A DNA stretch of 64,000 bases, taken from JBBQWZ01 sp038210135 (lineage in GTDB: Bacteria > Acidobacteriota > Terriglobia > Bryobacterales > Bryobacteraceae). Within the stretch, counting starts at the first letter, position 1, and each line of letters opens with the position of its first letter. A program made the position numbers and the translations under genes. The stretch covers positions 42,391-106,390 of the forward strand of contig JBBQWZ010000017.1 of NCBI GenBank assembly GCA_038210135.1, read 5' to 3'. The notes beneath the pieces were generated by a model, which worked only from the letters and a program-made list of their open reading frames with translations, ran no database searches and had not been told where the DNA came from. This document shows positions 17,035 to 24,135 of the stretch, one piece after another.

Positions 17035-17334
17035 ATGGAATTCAAACAACCGCTCTGGAACTTTGAACAGGAGCCGTTCGCCGGCGAGGAGCCGGACGAA
17101 ACCAGCTTCAACCTGCGCGCTTATTTCGATCGCATGGACGACGAAAAAATGCTCCAGTACGAGGACAGCTGGCCGGACGAAAAACTGATGGAATGGGACT
17201 CCAACTTTACCGCGGACGGCGAATTGCTGATCGCGTGTTCCGAGCGTGAGATCGATGCGGAGGAGTATCGCCGCGTTCTGCATCAGGCGCTGGAGTATCG
17301 ATCTCGAGTGCGCCCCAGCTTGGCTGCCCAGTAA
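17035..17334 (+). CDS. Small acidic hypothetical protein
   Basis: 99 residues, strongly acidic (FEQEPFAGEEPDETSF, DDEKMLQYEDSWPDEKL). No signal peptide, membrane segment or recognised domain. It follows the SDR stop by 16 nt on the same strand, so it is probably cotranscribed. The gene end is 4 nt from the stop of the convergent cytochrome gene. Confidence 0.6.
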   Translation: MEFKQPLWNFEQEPFAGEEPDETSFNLRAYFDRMDDEKMLQYEDSWPDEKLMEWDSNFTADGELLIACSEREIDAEEYRRVLHQALEYRSRVRPSLAAQ

Positions 17335-17338
17335 AGAA

Positions 17339-18280
17339 TCAGTATTCGCACAGTGCGCTGTGCTCGGGGTACTTCTTCCGTTCTTTTTTCGGACCGGTCG
17401 CGTTGTGGCAGTCCTGGCAGCTTTCATTGGTCAGGACGCGGCGATGCCGTTCCGTCGAATGCGCGTGGACTTTGTGGCAGTTTAGACATGTCACATCCGA
17501 TCCGACTACGGCCACATCGCGTACATTTCTCAAGACGTGCCTGTCGCCTGGGCTGAGTTTCGCGTCATCCACTTTCGCGAAGTCCACCTCATAATCCTTG
17601 AACAGGTTGTCGCCGACCACGAAGTTATTCGGATACGGCAAGCCGGTCGATTTCGCCTTCGCCATCCCGCGCAAGTGGCAGGACGCGCAAATCGCGTTGA
17701 TGGCTTGCGTATCCGACCGTTTCTTCTTCGAGAGCCAGATTAGCGACGTGTCCTTGGTGTGATTGAGGTCCACGACGCCGTGGCAAACGTAGCACTCATG
17801 GCCGATGGCCGCGAAGGATTTCGTAGCGGGATCCACGGCGGTCGCGTGGCAACCGGTGCATTTGTCCTGAAACTTGGCTTTGTCCCATCCCGCGCTGCCG
17901 GAGACCGTCCACACGCCGTTCACTTTCGCGGCGGTTAGATTTTGAATGTCGAATTTGTTGTAGCCGTTCTTCTTAAGAAAGCGCGCGTGATTGCGGCTTC
18001 CGAGGAAGTGCGTTACTTCTTTGGCGAACGGCGCGACGGCTGGATCCTTTAAGAGAGGCGCGAGATCCGGCGCGTCTTGCGTCTCTCGCAAGGTCGCGCC
18101 GTGCGCGTTCTTCGGCCAGTCGTGCCCGATATCCGCCCGGTGGCAGAACAGGCATTCGTCGCCGTGAACGAATTCCGGGGTTTCCTGGCCGACATGATTT
18201 GCGCCCCACGCCGCCGGATCCTTCTTTTGACCATGGATCGTGCCGGCAAACACAATCAGAAGGGCAATTGTACGGCGCAT
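17339..18280 (-). CDS. Six-haem c-type cytochrome
   Basis: 313 residues from the ATG at 18280; the longer open frame overlaps the SDR gene and is discarded. A signal peptide (MRRTIALLIVFAGTIHGQ) directs export. Six CxxCH haem-attachment motifs are visible in order: CLFCH, CTGCH, CYVCH, CASCH, CLNCH and CQDCH. The layout resembles NapC/NrfB-like or 'cytochrome c family' multihaem electron carriers of the periplasm. It is the last gene of the VOC-CoA-transferase-SDR operon (17 nt after the SDR stop), an unusual neighbour set. Confidence 0.9.
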   Translation of the reverse strand: MRRTIALLIVFAGTIHGQKKDPAAWGANHVGQETPEFVHGDECLFCHRADIGHDWPKNAHGATLRETQDAPDLAPLLKDPAVAPFAKEVTHFLGSRNHARFLKKNGYNKFDIQNLTAAKVNGVWTVSGSAGWDKAKFQDKCTGCHATAVDPATKSFAAIGHECYVCHGVVDLNHTKDTSLIWLSKKKRSDTQAINAICASCHLRGMAKAKSTGLPYPNNFVVGDNLFKDYEVDFAKVDDAKLSPGDRHVLRNVRDVAVVGSDVTCLNCHKVHAHSTERHRRVLTNESCQDCHNATGPKKERKKYPEHSALCEY

Positions 18281-18297
18281 ACTTTCGACCCAGGTAG

Positions 18298-19056
18298 TTA
18301 TTTGGGCGCCATTCGAAGCGCACCATCCAAACGAATCGTCTCGCCATTCAACATCGGATTCTCGATGATGTGCTTTGCGAGGAACGCGAATTCCGACGGT
18401 TGACCCAGTCGGGATGGATGCGGAACCTGCGCGCCCAATGATTGGCGAACATCCTCGGGAAGTCCGCCTAATAGCGGCGTGTCGAAGATTCCTGGCGCGA
18501 TGGTGCATACGCGGATGCCGATACCCGACAGATCGCGCGCGACCGGGAGGGTCAGCCCGACCACGCCGCCCTTCGACGCGGAGTATGCCGCCTGGCCAAT
18601 CTGTCCGTCGTAGGCGGCGATCGACGCGGTGTTCACCAGGACTCCGCGATCGCCGTTCTCGTCCTTTTCATTCGTGGACATACGCGCCGCAGCGAGGCGA
18701 ATGGAATTGAAGGTGCCAATGAGGTTGACGCGGATCACCTTCGAGAATTGTTCGAGGTCCATCGGACCTTCTTTATTGACGGTCCGGCGTGAAACTCCAA
18801 TGCCGGCGCATTGGATCGCGATCGACAGCGGTCCGTCCACCTGCTCGTAAGCAGCCTCGAGGGACGCGGCGTCGCTGACGTCGGCTTTGACGAATTTCGC
18901 GCCTCCACCCAGCTCGGTGGCCAGCGCCGAGCCCAGCGTCTCGTTCACGTCAATGACAAATACCCGGGCTCCATTGGCGGCCAGCATCCGGGCGCACGCA
19001 GCTCCCAGGCCAGATGCGGATCCAGTCACGAGTGCGGTCTTACCTTGTATATTCAC
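18298..19056 (-). CDS. SDR family dehydrogenase, 3-hydroxyacyl-CoA dehydrogenase type 2-like
   Basis: 252 residues from a GTG with AGGAGA about 8 nt upstream. Cofactor motif TGSASGLG (11-18), catalytic YSASKGG, and the segment RGVLVNTASIAAYDGQIGQ closely match HSD10-type 3-hydroxy-2-methylbutyryl-CoA dehydrogenases of isoleucine degradation; the end PMLNGETIRLDGALRM is also characteristic. It would oxidise 3-hydroxyacyl-CoA with NAD+. It lies 12 nt behind the CoA-transferase gene. Confidence 0.88.
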   Translation of the reverse strand: MNIQGKTALVTGSASGLGAACARMLAANGARVFVIDVNETLGSALATELGGGAKFVKADVSDAASLEAAYEQVDGPLSIAIQCAGIGVSRRTVNKEGPMDLEQFSKVIRVNLIGTFNSIRLAAARMSTNEKDENGDRGVLVNTASIAAYDGQIGQAAYSASKGGVVGLTLPVARDLSGIGIRVCTIAPGIFDTPLLGGLPEDVRQSLGAQVPHPSRLGQPSEFAFLAKHIIENPMLNGETIRLDGALRMAPK

Positions 19057-19068
19057 AGTCCGATTCTC

Positions 19069-20274
19069 CTATGCTTTGTGCGTGCCTGCGATCCCGCGCG
19101 AAATTAGATCGCTGATCTGTTCGTCCGAATAGCCGGCCTGCTTCAATATTTCTTCCGTATGCTGGCCCGGGGCCGGAGCAGCGCTCGGTGCGCGCTTTTG
19201 TTCACCGTCCAGGTGAATGGGACTCGCGATGGTTTCAACACCCGGGAGTGCCGGATCGTCGAGCGGAACGATCACGTTCGCCGCGCGCATCTGCGGATCG
19301 GCGGCTACGTCATGCACTGTTTGCACCGGACCCCACGCCAGATGCTCTTCCTTCAGGCGCTGACGCCAGTCTTCCATGTCGAGCTTCGAGAATTCATCGT
19401 CGCAGATGGTGGTTAAAACCTTGCCGTTCTCCATGCGCGCGTCCCCGGTCGAAAATCGCGGATCTTGCTCGAGTTCGGGGCGGCCGATGACGCGGCAAAG
19501 ACGAGGCCAGTCCATACTCGCTTGCACGCCGCAGAGAACAAATCGCTGGCCGTCGCGCGCAAGGAAGTGATTCGCGAGAATGTTGTTCTCCCAGCGGTCA
19601 CGATGGCGGATGCCGGTCGCACCGACCAGTACAGCCTGCAGGACGCAGGCATTGGACCACGCTCCGTTGGCGAGCAGCGACGTCGTGACGCGGCCCCCTT
19701 CGCCCGTTTTCTCACGCCGGAAAAGCGCCATCATGATGGACGCGAAGAGCGCTACCGATGTCGGATGGTCGCCCATCCCGGGAACCGATAGCGCGGGATC
19801 GGAGCTGGCTGCATGGACCGAATTCATCAGACCGCTGCGCGCCCAATACGCAGTCATGTCATAGCCCGGCCTCGCGATGTCTGGCCCGGTATCGCCGTAG
19901 CCGGTGACGTGGGCGTAGATCAAGCGAGGGTGTTTGATTTGCTCATAATTGAGCCTCAGTTTGTCCAAAACGGCGAACTGGCAATTCGTAATGAAGATGT
20001 CAGCGTCCGCAACCAGTCGCAGCAGCGCGTCGCGCCCGGCGTCGTCTGCCAGATCCAGGCTGATGCTGCGCTTGTTGCGCGCATCGAGAATCATGCTGTA
20101 GTTGTGCTCGCTGATCGGCATCGCGCCCATCTTGTACAGCGTGCGATACGGATCGCCGTCCGGCAGGCGCTCCACTTTGATGACGTCCGCGCCAAAGTCA
20201 GAGAGGATGGCCGCGGAAGCCGGCGCAGCGATGTACGTCGCCACTTCGACGACGCGAATTCCGGAAAGAAGCAT
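19069..20274 (-). CDS. CaiB/BaiF family (class III) CoA-transferase
   Basis: 401 residues from the ATG at 20274; the longer open frame upstream is antisense overlap with the VOC gene. N-terminal LSGIRVVEVATYIAAPASAAILSD contains the family CoA-binding start. The catalytic Asp is expected in HVTGYGDTGPDIARPGYD, and the C-terminus has the usual PALPGVETIASPIHL. It would move CoA between a carboxylic acid and an acyl-CoA in the cytosol. The start codon shares one base with the stop of the VOC gene (TAATG), so the two are coupled. Confidence 0.9.
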   Translation of the reverse strand: MLLSGIRVVEVATYIAAPASAAILSDFGADVIKVERLPDGDPYRTLYKMGAMPISEHNYSMILDARNKRSISLDLADDAGRDALLRLVADADIFITNCQFAVLDKLRLNYEQIKHPRLIYAHVTGYGDTGPDIARPGYDMTAYWARSGLMNSVHAASSDPALSVPGMGDHPTSVALFASIMMALFRREKTGEGGRVTTSLLANGAWSNACVLQAVLVGATGIRHRDRWENNILANHFLARDGQRFVLCGVQASMDWPRLCRVIGRPELEQDPRFSTGDARMENGKVLTTICDDEFSKLDMEDWRQRLKEEHLAWGPVQTVHDVAADPQMRAANVIVPLDDPALPGVETIASPIHLDGEQKRAPSAAPAPGQHTEEILKQAGYSDEQISDLISRGIAGTHKA

Positions 20275-21188
20275 TAGTCTTTCTTGGGATGCCCTTCGAT
20301 GACTTCGATGCGGATTTTGTCGGGGCCTTCGACGAAGGCAAACTTGATTTTGCCGTTCGCGATAGAGCGCGGCTCCTCCGTGACCTTGACGCCGTCTTTC
20401 TTTAGGCGGACCATCGCCGCCACTAGATTGTCCACGCTGAAGCCCAGGTGATCGACGGCGCGGCCCTTCGTGGATTCGAACGTCTTGCGGCCGTCCCAAT
20501 CCTTGGGCATTTGGCTCCGCGGATACGCTACGGGATAAATGATGATGTTGACGTTGTCCATCATCAGGGACGCGGACGGTCCAATCGGGATTCCGTTGTA
20601 CTCGCGCTTTTCCTTTTGATAGCGCGCGCCGGTCGCGCCGAATTCTTTTACATACCATTCGCCAGCGGCGACCGGATCCTCGCTGAACATGTGCACGTGG
20701 CCGAAATTGTGGTGACGCGCGGTGTTGAGTTCAATCAGTGTGTGCTCAGGTCCGTCCACGTAAGCGTAATAGAAAAGGCCCTTGCCCTTCATCGCCGCGT
20801 TTCCGCCGATGTCGCTGATGTCCTGGATCGGCGTCTGGAACTTGGTGCCGGAATCCAATTGGCGCTGGTACTCCTTCGGCATATCTTCGGCGCCCCAGCC
20901 AATGTGCCAAATGGTCGAAACGATTTCGCTCGGCGGCGGCGCGGGTACTTTTTGGAATAATAGCCAGGATTTCTGCGCCCACACCGCATCGACCAAACCT
21001 TCGAATTTCGCTTTCTCGGCCGCGAATTTCGTGGTGTAGAAATCGATCGCCGCCTTCGGATCCGTTACGTTCAAATGGACGTGATGAAAGTGGGCAAGCG
21101 GCGGAGCCGTTGTGGCGGCCTCCTGCGCAGCAAGATACGCGACCGTAAGTGTGGCGGCAATCGCGGCGACGAACAGTGTCTTGCGCAT
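20274..21188 (-). CDS. Exported VOC (glyoxalase/bleomycin resistance) superfamily protein
   Basis: 304 residues from the ATG at 21188. A signal peptide is apparent (MRKTLFVAAIAATLTVAYLA), which is rare for VOC proteins. Two VOC modules follow: HVHLNVTDPKAAIDFYTTKF (about 35-54) and DHLGFSVDNLVAAMVRLKKDG near the C-terminus, with possible metal ligands in FHHVHL, HTLIEL and the final Glu of IEVIEG. Enzyme function cannot be assigned. It leads the operon and has an operator-like palindrome over its promoter. Confidence 0.82.
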   Translation of the reverse strand: MRKTLFVAAIAATLTVAYLAAQEAATTAPPLAHFHHVHLNVTDPKAAIDFYTTKFAAEKAKFEGLVDAVWAQKSWLLFQKVPAPPPSEIVSTIWHIGWGAEDMPKEYQRQLDSGTKFQTPIQDISDIGGNAAMKGKGLFYYAYVDGPEHTLIELNTARHHNFGHVHMFSEDPVAAGEWYVKEFGATGARYQKEKREYNGIPIGPSASLMMDNVNIIIYPVAYPRSQMPKDWDGRKTFESTKGRAVDHLGFSVDNLVAAMVRLKKDGVKVTEEPRSIANGKIKFAFVEGPDKIRIEVIEGHPKKD

Positions 21189-21208
21189 GGCCGGTATTAT
21201 AACCGGCC
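21189..21208. promoter_or_regulatory. Perfect palindrome overlapping the -10 box of the VOC operon
   Basis: GGCCGGT (21189-21195) and ACCGGCC (21202-21208) are perfect 7-bp inverted repeats flanking ATTATA, which reads TATAAT (a consensus -10) on the minus strand, 7 nt before the ATG at 21188. A repressor bound here would block the promoter. No strong -35 box is visible. Confidence 0.6.
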
Positions 21209-21239
21209 CCGCGGTTGAAAAGCGCCGTTGTCGCAACGC

Positions 21240-22886
21240 CTACTGGCGCGGAGCAGTCAGCACCGGATGATGACCGCTCGCCGTGATCAACGAACGGGTC
21301 CGTCCGAGTTCTTCCTTTGCGAGTTCCACCTGCACTTCGCGGACTTGCTTCAGCCCTTGCTGGACCAAGCCGAAGAGAACGAACCATCCGAGGAAGCCGA
21401 GCACGATTTGCTTGGAGTAGAACGGCAACTGGAAGGGCGTATTCCACAACATGTGCAAGACCATCGGAATGATCATCGCGCGCCAGAAGAGCGGATTCAG
21501 GAACATGCCGAGATTGAAGTTCTGCTGCCCTTTTACGCGCCAAAGAGCGGCTCCGGCGATTGCTGTCCAGGCAACGTGCATGAACGGGGCAAGGATCGCG
21601 CGAAGCTGAATGATGTAGAACATCGTGTCCGAATTCTTTTCGGACAAGAGGTACCGGAAGGCGTATCCGGCGCTCTCAAATACGCCGAAACCGCCGCCGA
21701 CGGCTGCCCCGAACAGCAGGCCGTTCAGGATGTATTTGTATTTTGTATTGCGAACGATGACAACGAGTGTCAGTAGCTTGCCGACCTCTTCCACCACGCC
21801 AGCCGCCGAAGCTCCCAAATAGGAGGAAAGCCCGGAAATCTGAAAGCCGATCAGCGAGATGAACAGCGAAACGATTCCGCCTATACAAAGCAGCGATAAC
21901 GTATAGACGAACGATACATTTCGAGGCGCATTGAGCTCGAAGAACAGAATGGTCGTGGCGAGCGGCATGCCGAGCGAGCCCATCATGATTAGGCCGGGAA
22001 TCAGATTCGGGTTCTGGAAATAATTGAACGCGAAGCTGAACATCAGATAGACGATTGCGACAAACAACAGGACGCGGCCGAAGAACCAGGGTCGCGGCCA
22101 ACCGGTTGGAACCTCTTCGATCGAGGGCGTTGTTTTCGCGGTTCCAGCAATAAAGTAGTCGTCAAGTTCTTCCTGCGAACGCTTCTTGAAAACGTCCGAG
22201 AACATGTCTTTCAGGCTGAATCCCTCGAGTTTTTCGGTGCTCGCGAGCGCGTTCAACCGCGACCCGAGCGAATCGAGAAGTCCGCCCACGCTTACCGGCT
22301 GGGAACCAACCAACCAGGTGGAAGAACCGATGTGGAACTGTTGGCCGAGCGTCAGTCCACCGGTCGTCATGGCCGTATTGACGACCGTGACGGTGCAGCC
22401 GGGGAAGGTCTGAAAGTACAGGATGTTGTCGCGCCACGAGAGCGCAACGTGCTGCTCGGCGACCTGTGGATCCATCGTTCCGATGCCGGCCACGCGACCC
22501 AGGGCGACTTCGCCGGCGCTAATCATGAACGCTTTTCCGCTGTCCGGACCGGCGATGCATTTCAACTGGACTGCCTGCAGCGCGACCGCTTGTTGCGGAT
22601 ATTGCGGCGCATGTCCGTGTTGCGGATACTGCCCGGGCGCCTGCTGATATTGCGTCGACTGCGGGTTCTGCTGTTGGGGCTGATACTGAGGTGCCATCGC
22701 CTGCTGAGGGGCGAGCTGCGCGGCGAATACCGAAGACGCGGGACTCCAGGATTGCCAGCCGGCTTGCGAAACCTGCACCGCGGGGTTCAGCTGTCCGCTC
22801 TGAATCATCTGGACCAGTTGCTGTCCATCAATCGGTCCGCGGGTCTCGGAGCCGAATAAGTAATACCACTGGCCGCTGGGGCTCAT
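21240..22886 (-). CDS. PrsW-family membrane protease fused to GYF_2 and FHA-like domains
   Basis: 548 residues from the ATG at 22886 (GGGAGG upstream; the TTG at 22913 is rejected). Order: GYF_2 domain (about 1-55, GQWYYLFGSETRGPIDGQQL), Gln/Pro-rich linker (60-103), FHA-like domain (about 105-195, ALGR around 128-131), a cytosolic linker to about 265, then 7-8 membrane segments. The membrane part carries PrsW motifs: EEVGK (366-370), FGVFES with Glu404, His437 in HVAW, and HMLWN (478-482). PrsW proteases cut membrane anti-sigma factors; substrate here unknown. Confidence 0.85.
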   Translation of the reverse strand: MSPSGQWYYLFGSETRGPIDGQQLVQMIQSGQLNPAVQVSQAGWQSWSPASSVFAAQLAPQQAMAPQYQPQQQNPQSTQYQQAPGQYPQHGHAPQYPQQAVALQAVQLKCIAGPDSGKAFMISAGEVALGRVAGIGTMDPQVAEQHVALSWRDNILYFQTFPGCTVTVVNTAMTTGGLTLGQQFHIGSSTWLVGSQPVSVGGLLDSLGSRLNALASTEKLEGFSLKDMFSDVFKKRSQEELDDYFIAGTAKTTPSIEEVPTGWPRPWFFGRVLLFVAIVYLMFSFAFNYFQNPNLIPGLIMMGSLGMPLATTILFFELNAPRNVSFVYTLSLLCIGGIVSLFISLIGFQISGLSSYLGASAAGVVEEVGKLLTLVVIVRNTKYKYILNGLLFGAAVGGGFGVFESAGYAFRYLLSEKNSDTMFYIIQLRAILAPFMHVAWTAIAGAALWRVKGQQNFNLGMFLNPLFWRAMIIPMVLHMLWNTPFQLPFYSKQIVLGFLGWFVLFGLVQQGLKQVREVQVELAKEELGRTRSLITASGHHPVLTAPRQ

Positions 22887-23027
22887 AAGACGACTGCCTC
22901 CCTGCAAGGACAAGAGTGAAAATGGAACCGGAACCTTAGTTTACACAGAGAATTTCCGCCCGGTGCGGTTGTGATACGTTTCCCAATGGCGTGCCGTCAG
23001 GCCGCGCAACCCGAGAGGAATCCGTAA

Positions 23028-23963
23028 ATGAACCTATTTTGGCTGCTCCCAGCCTTGCTCGCGATTCCGGCTGCCGCGTCCGACTATGTCGAAGGTGAAT
23101 TCGCGACTAAGTTGGTTCCGAAGCCTGTGCCCTACGCCGTCCTCATGCCGGATGGCGCGAAGGAATCCGCCACTCCGCTTCCGCTGATGCTCTATCTGCA
23201 CGGTGGTGGCGGTTCGCGCGACAACTTGAAGCGAGTACGGGCGTTCTTTGACGAAATGTGGAAGGCGGGATCGTTGCCAAAGATGATCGTAGTCACCCCG
23301 TCGGTTACACCGCGATGTTTCTATATGGATTACCCGGATGGCTCTGAAAAATGGGAAACCATGCTGCTCGGGCCCTTCACCGAATTCCTGCAGGAGACGT
23401 ATCGCGCCTCGCCCGATCCTAAACTTCACTTTGTGATGGGTGCATCCATGGGCGGCATGGGAGGACTGCGCATGGCATTCAAACATCCGGAAAAACTGGC
23501 GGTAGTGATTGCTCTGGAACCCGGAATCGAGCCCATCCTGCATTGGAAGGATATGAAACCGCGGCATCGATTCTGGCGCGACGATTCGCTTTTTGAAACC
23601 GCGTACGGCAAGCCTGTCGATCCGCTGTATTGGGAGGCGAACAATCCGGCCTCCATCGCCTTGCGAGATGCCAGGAAACTAAACGCCTCGGGCCTGAAAA
23701 TTTACTTGGATGTCGGTGACGACGATCTGTTCCTACTCAACGAAGGCACCGAATTCCTACATCGGGTTCTGTCGGACGCGGGTGTTCGCCACGAATATCA
23801 CCTGGTTTATGGCGCCGATCACGTCGGCCGGACCTTACGGCCCAGGCATCTTGAAGGGCTCGCTTTTCTGAATCGGATTCTGAATCCGCCCGGTCCGGAT
23901 CCGCAGGTGATTCAAACCCGTCAACAGATCGATCCGCTGCGGAAGCGCGCCGGCGTGCAATAG
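23028..23963 (+). CDS. Secreted alpha/beta-hydrolase esterase (esterase D/feruloyl-esterase type)
   Basis: 311 residues with a signal peptide (MNLFWLLPALLAIPAAASD). Oxyanion region LYLHGGGGSRDN, nucleophile elbow GASMGGMGG (about 141-149), acid in DVGDDDLFLLNEG and His in VYGADHVGRT. This is the arrangement of secreted esterase D-like or feruloyl/xylan esterases; substrate unknown. A GAGAGGA ribosome site precedes the ATG. It is followed after a short gap by the macro-domain remnant. Confidence 0.85.
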   Translation: MNLFWLLPALLAIPAAASDYVEGEFATKLVPKPVPYAVLMPDGAKESATPLPLMLYLHGGGGSRDNLKRVRAFFDEMWKAGSLPKMIVVTPSVTPRCFYMDYPDGSEKWETMLLGPFTEFLQETYRASPDPKLHFVMGASMGGMGGLRMAFKHPEKLAVVIALEPGIEPILHWKDMKPRHRFWRDDSLFETAYGKPVDPLYWEANNPASIALRDARKLNASGLKIYLDVGDDDLFLLNEGTEFLHRVLSDAGVRHEYHLVYGADHVGRTLRPRHLEGLAFLNRILNPPGPDPQVIQTRQQIDPLRKRAGVQ

Positions 23964-23977
23964 TCTGGGATGCTCGA

Positions 23978-24114
23978 ATGAGTCTTCGGTCCGTGCTGAT
24001 GTCACGACGCGGAAAATGGACGCGATCGTGAACGCGGCCCACACCAGCCTTCTGGGCGGAGGCGGTGTGGATGGAGCCATTCATCGCGCCACCGGGCCGG
24101 AACTGCTCGCCCAA
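23978..24114 (+). pseudogene. Macro-domain (ADP-ribose-binding) gene remnant
   Basis: In frame with 24016, the translation reads RADVTTRKMDAIVNAA, then SLLGGGGVDGAIHRATGPEL, a near-perfect match to the N-terminal 45 residues of macro domains (consensus GDITT..VDAIVNAAN..LLGGGGVDGAIH). Homology stops at about 24114, where the ribosome site of the next gene begins; the other 120 or so residues are absent. The likely original ATG at 23978 is in another frame (reading MSLRSV), so there is also a frameshift. The gene is broken. Confidence 0.75.
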
Positions 24115-24135
24115 GTTACCCTAGGAGAAGGAAGT

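Noticed and set aside
18281..18508. Upstream extension of the cytochrome gene
   Set aside because: It is antisense-style overlap with the SDR gene and precedes an obvious signal peptide at 18280.
20275..20658. Upstream extension of the CoA-transferase frame
   Set aside because: It overlaps the VOC gene; the family start is at 20274 and is coupled to the VOC stop.
22887..22913. TTG start of the PrsW fusion protein
   Set aside because: The ATG at 22886 has a GGGAGG site upstream and begins directly with the GYF_2 domain.
24016..24135. N-terminal extension of the S9A peptidase (frame open from 24016)
   Set aside because: The extension is macro-domain sequence, while a signal peptide and ribosome site place the peptidase start at 24136.
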